A stretch of 64,000 bases of DNA. It comes from Clostridia bacterium (GTDB lineage Bacteria > Bacillota > Clostridia > Oscillospirales > Acutalibacteraceae). The notes beneath the pieces are model-generated. The model saw nothing but the letters and a program-made list of their open reading frames with translations, was not told the DNA's origin and searched no databases. Each line of letters begins with the position of its first letter. The first letter of the stretch is position 1. Shown here one piece after another: positions 5,946 to 13,897 of the stretch. The translations under genes were made by a program, and so were the position numbers. The DNA is taken from the NCBI GenBank assembly GCA_900771085.1, contig CAAGMR010000042.1, positions 1 to 64,000 of the forward strand, written 5' to 3'.

Positions 5946-8330
5946 TTAAGCGCGGAGCTGTGCTCCAAGCTTTTCTGCTTCGGCGATAGCCTTTGCAACA
6001 GCTTCGTTACATTCTTCATCTGTAAGTGTTCTGTCTTCTGCACGGAAGCGGAGGTTGAAGGCTACAGACTTTCTGCCTTCTCCAACCTGAGCGCCTTCGT
6101 ATACGTCGAAGAGGCTGATCTTTTCAAGAATCTCACCGGCGCCTGTGCTTACAGCCTTCTCGAGCTTCATAACAGGAAGAGTCCTGTCTGTTACGAAAGC
6201 AAGGTCACGGGTTGTAGCAGGGTACTTAGGAAGATGCTTGTATGTGCGAACAAGGTCGGCAATCTCGAAGAGCATTTCCATATCGATTGTTGCAACATAA
6301 GCCTTTGTTCCGATGTCATAGTTTGAAAGAACATTTGGATGAACTTCACCGAGGGTTACAAGAACCTTGCCGTCTACAGTGATGACAGCAGTTCTGCCAG
6401 GGTGGAATGCAGGGTTATCACAAAGAGGTTCGATGTCATAGTCCTTGATTCCGACTGTGCTGAGAAGCTTCTCAACAGCACCCTTAAGTGTGAAGTATGT
6501 TGTCTTTGGTCCGTACATGCCCATTACGAGCTGCTGGTTTTCATCAGGGAGCTCTGTAAGGTCTGCATGAGGAACATAAACAGTTGAAAGCTCATACATG
6601 TAAGCTTTTTCATTTCTGTTGTTGTAGTTACGAGCGAGAACTTCAAGCATTGATGGAATTGCTGTAGTTCTCATTACACTTGTGTCTTCACCGAGTGGGT
6701 TAGAGATTACGATGCTCTTTCTGAGAACTGAATCTGCAGCAAGGCAGATACGGTCATATGCCTTAGGGCTTATGAATGAGAATGTCTGAATCTCGGAAAG
6801 ACCTGCAGAAAGGCAGGTGTCTTCAACAAGTCTGTTGAATGACTGTCTCTCTGTGAGAGAAGCTTCTGCTGAACCGCGAAGCTTTGTGTTAGGGATGTTG
6901 TTGTAGCCGTAGAATCTTGCGATTTCTTCGGAGATATCAGCCTGATGCTCGATATCGATACGGAAGGAAGGAGCAGTGATGACACCGTCTTCAACTTTGA
7001 ATCCGATTCTCTCGAGAATCTTCTTCTGCTCATCTGCAGAGCAGTCGATGCCGATGAAGCTGTTTGTCCACTCAGGCATGAATGGGAGAGTGACTAAAGG
7101 CTTCTTTGTTTTGTATACGTCAACAGTGCCGTTTACAACGTCACCTGCGTCGAGCATCTGAACAAGTTCAAGAGCACGTGCGAGGCATACGTCGCAGTCG
7201 TCAGGGTTGAGTTCCTTTTCGAAACGTGCGGAAGCTTCTGTTCTCATTCCGAGAGCCTTTGCAGCTCTTCTTACTGCAGGGCCGTTGAAGCATGCTGATT
7301 CGAATACGATTGTGTTGGTGTCGTCCATGATACCTGAGTATTCGCCTCCCATTACGCCTGCAACTGCTACAGGCTTCTTTTCGTCAGCGATTACGAGCAT
7401 GGAGTCATTGAGTTCTCTTTCTTCGCCGTCAAGAGTTGTGATCTTTTCGCCGTTCTTTGCATTTCTTACGATAACGTGATTGCCTTCAAGGAATCTGAGG
7501 TCAAATGCATGCATTGGCTGACCGTACTCGAGCATTACGAAGTTTGTGATATCAACGATGTTGTTGATAGGACGAACGCCGCTTGCGCGGAGTCTCTCGC
7601 GAATCCAGCGAGGTGATGGAGCAACACGTACATTCTTAACAACTGCGCCGGCATAACGGTAGCACTTGTCATCTGCTTCGATGTCTACCTTGAGGTAGTC
7701 GTTAACGTCGCCTTCACCAGGCTTTACTTCAGGTGTATGAAGCTTAAGAGGAACATCATATGTTGCTGCTGTTTCTCTTGCAAGACCGATAACTGACATG
7801 CAGTCAGGTCTGTTAGATGTGATTTCGAATTCTGTTACTGTGTCATTGAGACCGATAGCTTCATGGATGTCCATGCCGAGAGTCCTGTCACAGTCGTCAC
7901 CGAGAACGAAGATGCCGTTTTCGATGGCATATGGGAAGTCGAGAACAGTGAGGCCAAGTTCTGCAACTGAGCACATCATACCGTCTGATACTTCGCCGCG
8001 CATCTGACCCTTTGTGATCTTGTGACCGCCTGCAACTGTTGAGTTATCAAGAGCAACAGGAACATAGTCGCCAACCTTAAGATTCTGTGCGCTTGTGCAA
8101 ATCTGAATGTTGGCATCCTTGCCGACATTTACCTGGCAAACCCAGAGTGTATCAGCGTTTGGATGATGAACGATTTCCTCAATCTTACCAACAACGATAT
8201 TCTCAAGCTCTGCACCTTCATGTGCAAAGGATTCTACTTTTGAACCTGAAATAGTGAGGTCTTCAGCGAATTCCTTATCTGTTACGTCGATGTCAACGTA
8301 ATCAAGTAACCATCTTTTTGATAAATCCAC
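5946..8330 (-). CDS. pheT: Phenylalanyl-tRNA synthetase beta subunit
   Basis: PheT forms the alpha2-beta2 phenylalanyl-tRNA synthetase with PheS; the beta chain carries editing and tRNA-binding domains. At 794 residues it is full length. An EMAP/OB tRNA-binding domain covers about 40-150 (VVGKIEEIVHHPNADTLWVC), followed by the B3/4 editing region, the B5 domain around 400-475, a catalytic-like core (YMYELSTVYVP), and the C-terminal FDX-ACB anticodon-binding domain (YPATTRDLAFV). The GTG start at 8330 follows AGGGAGG. It begins 14 bases after pheS. No intrinsic terminator is evident after it. Confidence 0.98.
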   Translation of the reverse strand: MDLSKRWLLDYVDIDVTDKEFAEDLTISGSKVESFAHEGAELENIVVGKIEEIVHHPNADTLWVCQVNVGKDANIQICTSAQNLKVGDYVPVALDNSTVAGGHKITKGQMRGEVSDGMMCSVAELGLTVLDFPYAIENGIFVLGDDCDRTLGMDIHEAIGLNDTVTEFEITSNRPDCMSVIGLARETAATYDVPLKLHTPEVKPGEGDVNDYLKVDIEADDKCYRYAGAVVKNVRVAPSPRWIRERLRASGVRPINNIVDITNFVMLEYGQPMHAFDLRFLEGNHVIVRNAKNGEKITTLDGEERELNDSMLVIADEKKPVAVAGVMGGEYSGIMDDTNTIVFESACFNGPAVRRAAKALGMRTEASARFEKELNPDDCDVCLARALELVQMLDAGDVVNGTVDVYKTKKPLVTLPFMPEWTNSFIGIDCSADEQKKILERIGFKVEDGVITAPSFRIDIEHQADISEEIARFYGYNNIPNTKLRGSAEASLTERQSFNRLVEDTCLSAGLSEIQTFSFISPKAYDRICLAADSVLRKSIVISNPLGEDTSVMRTTAIPSMLEVLARNYNNRNEKAYMYELSTVYVPHADLTELPDENQQLVMGMYGPKTTYFTLKGAVEKLLSTVGIKDYDIEPLCDNPAFHPGRTAVITVDGKVLVTLGEVHPNVLSNYDIGTKAYVATIDMEMLFEIADLVRTYKHLPKYPATTRDLAFVTDRTLPVMKLEKAVSTGAGEILEKISLFDVYEGAQVGEGRKSVAFNLRFRAEDRTLTDEECNEAVAKAIAEAEKLGAQLRA

Positions 8331-8344
8331 TTTACAAACCTCCC

Positions 8345-9370
8345 TTAAAACTGCTCGAGGAAGCGCATGTCGTTTTCATAAAGCATACGCATATCGTCGA
8401 GACCGAATCTGAACATTACAATACGCTCAAGGCCGATACCGAAAGCAAAACCGCTGTACTTTTCAGGGTCAATGCCGCCGTTCTTGAGAACCTTAGGGTG
8501 AACCATACCGCCGCCGAGGATTTCAATCCAGCCTTCGTTTTTACACATTGAGCAGCCCTTACCGCCACACTTGAAGCATGAGATATCAATCTCACAGGAT
8601 GGCTCGGTGAACGGGAAGTGGTGAGGTCTGAGACGAATCTTTGTCTCTTCACCATAGAGCTTCTTTGCAAATGTTTCGAGGGTACCCTTAAGGTCGCCCA
8701 TTGTTACGCCTTCGTCTACAACCATGCCTTCAATCTGATGGAAGAGAGGGGAATGTGTTGCGTCTACTGCGTCACTTCTGTAAACACGGCCCGGTGCAAT
8801 GATACGGAATGGAGGCTTCTTAGCTTCCATTGTTCTGATCTGAACAGGGGATGTCTGTGTTCTGAGAAGCATGTTTTCTGTGATGTAGAAAGTATCCTGA
8901 GTATCTCTTGCAGGATGATCCTTAGGGATGTTGAGTGCTTCGAAGTTGTAGTAGTCCCATTCTACTTCAGGACCCTGAGCTACATCGAAGCCCATGCCAA
9001 GGAAGATTTCCTTTACTTCATCGAGAACGATGGAGAGAGGGTGCTTGTGACCAATCTCTACTTCTTCGCCCGGAAGAGTAACGTCTATTGTTTCTTCTTT
9101 GAGCTTTTCTGCCTGAAGAGCACTCTTAAGCTCTTCTGCACGCTCGTCGATTTCTTTTGTGATGATTTCGCGAATTTCATTCGCAAGCTGACCTACAATT
9201 GGTCTTTCTTCAGGTGAGAGACTGCCCATTGTCTTGAGGACAGCGGTAAGCTCACCCTTTTTGCCGAGGTACTGTACTCTGATAGCGTCAAGTTCCTTGA
9301 GGTCGTTAACACTTGAGAGAGCCTGCTCGGCGGTAGCACGAATCTGCTGAAGCTGTTCTTTCTGATCCAT
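8345..9370 (-). CDS. pheS: Phenylalanyl-tRNA synthetase alpha subunit
   Basis: PheS is the catalytic class II subunit that activates phenylalanine. The N-terminal ~85 residues form the coiled-coil arm. The catalytic domain contains class II motif 2 (GRVYRSDAVDATHSPLFHQ) and motif 3 at the C terminus (GFAFGIGLERIVMFRFG). A small Cys cluster (CFKCGGKGCSMC), common in bacterial PheS, lies between them. Length 341 is normal. The ATG at 9370 has AAGGAAGG upstream. The gene is preceded by a T-box leader that should couple expression to uncharged tRNA-Phe. Confidence 0.98.
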   Translation of the reverse strand: MDQKEQLQQIRATAEQALSSVNDLKELDAIRVQYLGKKGELTAVLKTMGSLSPEERPIVGQLANEIREIITKEIDERAEELKSALQAEKLKEETIDVTLPGEEVEIGHKHPLSIVLDEVKEIFLGMGFDVAQGPEVEWDYYNFEALNIPKDHPARDTQDTFYITENMLLRTQTSPVQIRTMEAKKPPFRIIAPGRVYRSDAVDATHSPLFHQIEGMVVDEGVTMGDLKGTLETFAKKLYGEETKIRLRPHHFPFTEPSCEIDISCFKCGGKGCSMCKNEGWIEILGGGMVHPKVLKNGGIDPEKYSGFAFGIGLERIVMFRFGLDDMRMLYENDMRFLEQF

Positions 9371-9422
9371 ACTTTAAGCCTTCCTTTTTTAAAAATTTTG
9401 TCGTTTACCGAGATGAAGGTAT

Positions 9423-9452
9423 AAAAAAACTCCGTCCCGGAAAGGGACGAAG
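9423..9452 (-). terminator. T-box-controlled terminator before pheS
   Basis: CTTCGTCCC (9452-9444), loop TTTCC, GGGACGGAG (9438-9430), T7 on the minus strand. Formation is mutually exclusive with the T-box antiterminator. Confidence 0.94.
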
Positions 9453-9682
9453 TAAGACTCCGCGGTACCACCCAAATTCCCGTCGGGCCTTGAGGCCATG
9501 GACGGACACTTGATGCCCTGTAACGTGGGCGTACGTTTTCCCATACTTGAAACCGTTCCGGGAAACCGCTCGAAAGTGAACTTCGGAACCTATCTTTGTG
9601 AATGCGCTTTCAGCCGGTGGCGCTTTCTCTCTGGCCAAAGAAGAGGGTTCTTACTCTCTTTGTCATAGCGTTTTTAAATATC
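9423..9682 (-). promoter_or_regulatory. T-box riboswitch, phenylalanine type, controlling pheST
   Basis: The 400-base stretch between pheS and acpS is mostly this leader. The T-box sequence GGGTGGTACCGCG is at 9473-9461 (minus strand). Its UGGU bulge would pair with an ACCA acceptor end, fitting a discriminator A. The Stem I specifier is UUC (9580-9578), a Phe codon; the run UUC-ACTTTCGAGC aligns in position with the specifier region of the Bacillus glyQS T-box. An intrinsic terminator follows. Known mechanism: uncharged tRNA bound to specifier and T-box stabilises the antiterminator, so pheST is transcribed when phenylalanine is short. Confidence 0.95.
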
Positions 9683-9688
9683 GCGAGT

Positions 9689-9718
9689 ATTATACACTAT
9701 AATATGTCTTTTTTTCAA
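9689..9718 (-). promoter_or_regulatory. Sigma-A promoter of the pheST T-box transcript
   Basis: TTGAAA (9718-9713), an 18-base spacer, TATAAT (9694-9689) on the minus strand. The divergent acpS gene starts about 55 bases away. Confidence 0.85.
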
Positions 9719-9771
9719 GCCGTAATTTGTGGTAACATAGTTTTGGAAAAACCTTATTGGGAGTGAGTATT

Positions 9772-10149
9772 TTGGACATTCGCACAGGTCTTGATTTATG
9801 TGAGATAAGCCGTATAGAAAGACTTATCAATGAGACCCGTTTCCTTGATAAATATTTTAGTGAAAATGAGAGAATATATTTCGCAGCACACGGTAACAGG
9901 GCGGAGAGTATTGCCGCCGCTTTCAGTGCAAAAGAGGCCTTTTCAAAGGCTCTTGGCACAGGTGTAAGCAACTTCTCGCTTTGCGAGGTGGAAGTGCTCC
10001 ACAACGACGCAGGTAAGCCATATTTTAACTTTTTGGGTAGAGCGGCCGAAATTGTAAAGGCAAACAACTTTACATTTGATGTGAGCCTTACTCATACAGA
10101 GACAACAGCTGCTGCAGTCGTTATATGCCAGAGAGAGGAAAAAGCCTGA
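9772..10149 (+). CDS. acpS: Holo-[acyl-carrier-protein] synthase
   Basis: AcpS transfers 4'-phosphopantetheine from CoA to apo-acyl carrier protein, which activates fatty acid synthesis. It is a Mg-dependent trimeric enzyme. Both signature acidic residues are present: Asp8 in TGLDLCEI and Glu55 in FSAKEAFSKALGTG. At 125 residues it has the usual length. The TTG at 9772 gives a start aligned with the family and has GGGAGTG six bases upstream; earlier in-frame TTG/GTG codons fall inside that site. Its stop overlaps the ATG of the next gene by one base. Confidence 0.94.
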   Translation: MDIRTGLDLCEISRIERLINETRFLDKYFSENERIYFAAHGNRAESIAAAFSAKEAFSKALGTGVSNFSLCEVEVLHNDAGKPYFNFLGRAAEIVKANNFTFDVSLTHTETTAAAVVICQREEKA

Positions 10150-11684
10150 TGAAAGTTTATTCTGCAGATGAAATCAGAAAGGTTGAGGAAGTGGAAAACG
10201 ACATAGGTACGTGCTTTCTCACTTTAATGGAATATGCCGGAACCAATTGTGCCGAAGACATTAAGAAACGCTTTGACAGGGACTGCGGACGTGTGGCAGT
10301 TGTGGCTGGCAAGGGCAAAAACGGCGGAGACGGATACGTCATCGCCAGAGTTCTCCGCGAGAGCGGATATGATGTCACAATTGTCATGGCTTTTGGCGGA
10401 CCGAAAGCAGAAGATGCCATCAAAAATTATCAGAGAGCACTCTGTGCCGGAGTCCTGATGCTTGATTATTCCGAACAGAAAAATGCTTGCACAGAACTCA
10501 TTGAGTCAGCTGCCGTTATTGTCGATACAATGTTCGGCATCGGATTCCACGGAGCAGCCAATGAGGAACAGACAGAAATATTTGAACTCATCAACAATTC
10601 AAACGGAAAAGTTATTGCCGTTGATATTCCGAGCGGAGTGGAGACTGACAGCGGAAAGGTGAATGGTTCTGCAATTAAAGCCGACCTCACTTATGCAATA
10701 AGCACACTTAAACCTGCACATGTTCTTTTCCCTGCACGCGAATACTGCGGCGAAACTGAAATCATAGACATAGGGCTTCTTCCGGAGTCTCTCGGTTCGG
10801 TTTCTCCGAAGCTTGAGGTTTACACATCTGAAGACATAAATGACCTTCTTCCGGATAGGGGAAGATGCGCACATAAAAATGACTTCGGTCATGTGCTCGC
10901 AATTTGCGGATCAAAAAACATGCCGGGTGCCGCTGTTCTCTGCAGCAACGCGGCCATAAGAATGGGAGCGGGACTTTTGACCGCGGCGTATCCTGAAAGT
11001 GCTTATCCTTCAATATCTCCAAGGATTAACGAGGGTATGAATCTTCCTCTGAAAGCGAACGAAAACGGCAGGATTTCAAAGGACTCAATACCGGAACTGC
11101 TTGAATTCATGAAGAAGGCGACAGCCATTGTCATTGGACCGGGTCTTGGACTGGACGACGATACCGGAGCCGTTGTCCGTGAAGTTATTCTCAATGCCGA
11201 ATGCCCGATGGTTATCGATGCGGATGCTCTCAATGCAATTGCTGACGAACCGGAGGTCCTGAAGCAGGCGAAGGGAGATGTACTGATAACTCCTCATCCG
11301 GGTGAGATGGCAAGACTGTCAGGTCTTTCAACAGGAGAGATAGCGGATGACCGCATAAAAGTTGCCGAAAACTTTGCCAATGCATATGGCGTGACGGTCC
11401 TTTTAAAAGGAGCCGACACGGTTGTTGCGGCCAAAGGATGCGGCAAAACATACGTTAACACCACGGGCAACCAGGGCCTTGCAAAGGGCGGCTCGGGTGA
11501 CACCCTCGCCGGCATTGCAGCAGCCCTTCTTGCCGAAGGCTGCGACTCTTTCACTGCCGCATCGCTGGCGGCCGCCATTCATGGCGCGGCGGCAGACTAC
11601 GTCGCTCGCAAAAAGGCGCTTCGCGCCATCACTGCGACCGACCTCATTGCCGCCCTTCCAAAGCTGCTAAAAGCATTTGAATAA
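10149..11684 (+). CDS. nnr: Bifunctional NAD(P)H-hydrate epimerase/dehydratase
   Basis: Nnr repairs damaged NAD(P)H hydrates. The N-terminal YjeF_N epimerase domain (about 1-210) interconverts R and S forms and shows GKGKNGGDGYVIAR and VDIPSGVETDSG. The C-terminal ribokinase-like dehydratase domain (about 225-505) uses ADP on the S form and shows VIGPGLG, DADALN, TPHPGEMARL and GGSGDTLAG. Length 511 is normal. The start ATG overlaps the acpS stop (TGATG); the frame is open for 24 more bases upstream but lacks a suitable site. The acpS-nnr pair is common in Bacillota. A strong terminator follows. Confidence 0.96.
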   Translation: MKVYSADEIRKVEEVENDIGTCFLTLMEYAGTNCAEDIKKRFDRDCGRVAVVAGKGKNGGDGYVIARVLRESGYDVTIVMAFGGPKAEDAIKNYQRALCAGVLMLDYSEQKNACTELIESAAVIVDTMFGIGFHGAANEEQTEIFELINNSNGKVIAVDIPSGVETDSGKVNGSAIKADLTYAISTLKPAHVLFPAREYCGETEIIDIGLLPESLGSVSPKLEVYTSEDINDLLPDRGRCAHKNDFGHVLAICGSKNMPGAAVLCSNAAIRMGAGLLTAAYPESAYPSISPRINEGMNLPLKANENGRISKDSIPELLEFMKKATAIVIGPGLGLDDDTGAVVREVILNAECPMVIDADALNAIADEPEVLKQAKGDVLITPHPGEMARLSGLSTGEIADDRIKVAENFANAYGVTVLLKGADTVVAAKGCGKTYVNTTGNQGLAKGGSGDTLAGIAAALLAEGCDSFTAASLAAAIHGAAADYVARKKALRAITATDLIAALPKLLKAFE

Positions 11685-11693
11685 TTACTAAAA

Positions 11694-11740
11694 AAACGAC
11701 AGTCAGATTTACTGAAAAATCCGACTGTCGTTACTTTTTT
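11694..11740 (+). terminator. Intrinsic terminator of acpS-nnr
   Basis: A hairpin pairs ACGACAGTC-GATTT with AATC-GACTGTCGT, with one mismatch in a ~14-bp stem, followed by TTACTTTTTTT. Confidence 0.9.
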
Positions 11741-11768
11741 TCTATACATTCTTCGCCCCTTTCACGAC

Positions 11769-11797
11769 TTGAAGGAAGGGGTCTGTTCTGATATAAT
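11769..11797 (+). promoter_or_regulatory. Promoter of the tmk-mltG-dnaG-rpoD gene run
   Basis: TTGAAG (11769-11774), 17-base spacer, TATAAT (11792-11797), with TGA directly before the -10 (extended -10). Eight tightly spaced genes ending with rpoD follow without another obvious terminator until 21083. Confidence 0.82.
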
Positions 11798-11857
11798 ATT
11801 TTATCACTGTAAGTATAACTAATAGTATGCAAATTTTTCGGGAAGGAACGAAAAAGG

Positions 11858-12529
11858 ATGGGAAGACTCATAGTTTTTGAAGGCCTCGACGGCTGCGGAA
11901 AATCAACACAGATCGCGTTGGCAAGGGAAGGTCTCGAAAGAGCGGGTCACACCATTCGCCAGATTAAACTTCCTGACTACGAAAGCCGTTCATCCGAACT
12001 TGTCAAGATGTACCTTGCAGGTGAATTCGGAGGAAGTGCCGGAGACGTCAATGCATATGCCGCTTCAAGCTTCTATGCCGTAGACCGCTTTGCAAGCTTC
12101 AACATGGACTGGAAAAAAGACTACGAGAGCGAAACTCTTATACTTGCAGACAGGTACACAACATCCAACCCGACCTATCAGCTTCCAAAGCTTCCAAAGG
12201 AAGAGTGGGATGCATACCTCGACTGGCTCGAAGAGTATGAGTACGAGAAACTCGGACTTCCGAGACCTGACGTTACCATCTTCCTCGACATGCCAATTGC
12301 AATTTCCCAGAGACTCATGACTGAGCGCTACAGTGGCGACGAGTCAAAGAAGGACGTTCACGAAAGCAACGTTAAGTTCCTTAACGACTGCAGAGAGGCC
12401 GCTCTTTACACAGCTAACCGCTGGAACTACATTATCATTCCATGTTCGGAAGGCGACGCGCCAAGAAGCATCGAAAGCATTTCTGCCGACATAGCAGAAG
12501 TACTTTCAAAGTGTACTCAAAATGACTGA
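11858..12529 (+). CDS. tmk: Thymidylate kinase family protein
   Basis: Thymidylate kinase phosphorylates dTMP to dTDP. The P-loop is EGLDGCGKST (residues 8-17). A DRYTTSNPTYQ segment corresponds to the family DR(Y/F) motif with thymidine-contact residues, and a LID-like region around residues 152-168 contains RLMTERYSGDESKKD. At 223 residues it is slightly longer than the usual 205-215. It starts with ATG after GGGAAGGAA. The residue pattern is typical of the clostridial second type of TMK; specificity for dTMP is inferred from family. The next gene overlaps its end by eight bases. Confidence 0.87.
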   Translation: MGRLIVFEGLDGCGKSTQIALAREGLERAGHTIRQIKLPDYESRSSELVKMYLAGEFGGSAGDVNAYAASSFYAVDRFASFNMDWKKDYESETLILADRYTTSNPTYQLPKLPKEEWDAYLDWLEEYEYEKLGLPRPDVTIFLDMPIAISQRLMTERYSGDESKKDVHESNVKFLNDCREAALYTANRWNYIIIPCSEGDAPRSIESISADIAEVLSKCTQND

Positions 12530-13325
12530 ACACTTATCAACCGCAGTTCGCCACGAAGGGCTGAACGAAGCGACAATTCATTTTCGCGATAACGGAGTTC
12601 AGATTGCGGGAGCATGCATTACTGCGGCAAAGTTTTCCGTAGACAATGTTCACTACGATTCTCTTATCGTCACCATACTTCCGACTGCGGGAGAAAAACT
12701 CCGGACAAAACAGCTCGAGGAGATTTTCAGACGAATCAGGAGCATAGCGACTGAGAGGGACATAGACTTTCTTATCACGGTTCCTGCCGGAAACGAGGAC
12801 TATCACACTCTGATGAGCCTGGGTTTTCGTTCATCTCTGTATGAGAAACAGGTTGACATGGATGCCAAAGCATTGAGAACTCAATGGCGCAGAATTCTGA
12901 AGTCGACGGGCGCACCGGGTGAACACCCGTATTCAAGCTATGTTTCCGTAAGAGAAACAGCTCTTAAGAATACAGACCACGTCGTTTATGACGATAAATT
13001 TCTTCGTTATCTCTTTCTCCGCGCAAAGCAGGGCGGAGGTAACCTGATACTCAACAATGACGGCTATGCCGTTTACAGATACGATCCCGAAACCGAACAT
13101 GTGACGGTGAGGGAGATGCTCACAGCCTCCAGTTATTCCGCAATGCTGGAAAAACTGCTCGAGACCGGAGCCGGTACATTTTCCTTCTATCTTCCGGCAG
13201 ATGCCGGCTTAAACGGAGGAAAAACAAAGACAGTCAGGTCAGGAATGACCTGCGCAATATCCCAGAGGGCCAGGGCGGCAGAGAAGCTTATTGATAAAGC
13301 TTATCTCGGCATAGCACTTGGCTGA
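12522..13325 (+). CDS. Unknown protein with a GNAT-like region
   Basis: This 267-residue protein has no motif I recognise with confidence. Residues ~45-125 read like part of a GNAT acyltransferase fold: a beta strand (DSLIVTILPTAG), a helix starting KQLEEIFRRIRSIATE, a strand (FLITVPAG) and then LMSLGFRSSLYEK. The classic Arg/Gln-x-x-Gly-x-Gly/Ala acetyl-CoA loop is not clear. The second half is also alpha/beta (a LILNNDGYAVYRY strand pair) and could be a second, degenerate GNAT-like domain. No signal peptide is seen. It overlaps tmk by eight bases and is followed 15 bases later by the DJ-1 family gene, so it is in the same operon. Confidence 0.55.
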   Translation: MTEHLSTAVRHEGLNEATIHFRDNGVQIAGACITAAKFSVDNVHYDSLIVTILPTAGEKLRTKQLEEIFRRIRSIATERDIDFLITVPAGNEDYHTLMSLGFRSSLYEKQVDMDAKALRTQWRRILKSTGAPGEHPYSSYVSVRETALKNTDHVVYDDKFLRYLFLRAKQGGGNLILNNDGYAVYRYDPETEHVTVREMLTASSYSAMLEKLLETGAGTFSFYLPADAGLNGGKTKTVRSGMTCAISQRARAAEKLIDKAYLGIALG

Positions 13326-13340
13326 TAAAGGAGTAAACAC

Positions 13341-13886
13341 ATGATTTACATCTTTCTTGCCGACGGCTTCGAGGAAATCGAAGCATTGGCACCGACTGAC
13401 ATTCTCAGAAGAGCGGGCAGAGAAGTTCTCACCGTAGGCGTAACCGGCAAAACAGTTTCCGGTGCACACGGCATTCCCGTAACTGCAGACATCACAGTCG
13501 ATGAAGTAGTTCTTGATGATAGTCTTGAGGCTGTCGTTCTTCCGGGCGGTATGCCGGGAACAACCAACCTCGAAGCATCAGATAAAGTTAAAGAATCCGT
13601 CATGTTTGCTGTTGCAAACGAAAAGCTTATTGGCGCAATTTGTGCCGCACCTTCAGTTTTCGGACACTGGGGTCTTCTCGAAGGCCGCAAGGCAACCTGC
13701 TTCCCGGGCTTTGAAAAGGATTTACATGGTGCAATGTATTCCGGTGAAGGCGTGGTAAAAGACGGATTAATCATCACTGCAAAGGGAGCGGGAGTCGCTT
13801 TGCAGTTCGGTGAAGCGCTTGCAGCGCATTTTACGGGTGCCGCTGAGGCTAACAGAATCCTCAGAGACATGCAATCAAATTATTAA
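13341..13886 (+). CDS. DJ-1/PfpI family protein
   Basis: This 181-residue cytosolic protein belongs to the DJ-1/YajL branch of the class I glutamine amidotransferase-like superfamily. The reactive Cys lies at residue 101 in the nucleophile elbow GAICAAPSV, and the conserved acidic partner is Glu15 in GFEEIEA. A LPGGMPG loop is also present. Family members are reported as redox sensors, chaperones or glyoxalase/deglycase-type enzymes; the deglycase claims are disputed. Substrate cannot be told from sequence. The start follows AAAGGAG, and the gene ends 11 bases before mltG. Confidence 0.92.
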   Translation: MIYIFLADGFEEIEALAPTDILRRAGREVLTVGVTGKTVSGAHGIPVTADITVDEVVLDDSLEAVVLPGGMPGTTNLEASDKVKESVMFAVANEKLIGAICAAPSVFGHWGLLEGRKATCFPGFEKDLHGAMYSGEGVVKDGLIITAKGAGVALQFGEALAAHFTGAAEANRILRDMQSNY

Positions 13887-13897
13887 GGAGTAATCAA

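Noticed and set aside
8618..9217. A ~200-codon plus-strand frame inside pheS
   Set aside because: It is antisense to PheS motifs, with Cys/Phe-rich composition typical of a shadow frame and no ribosome site.
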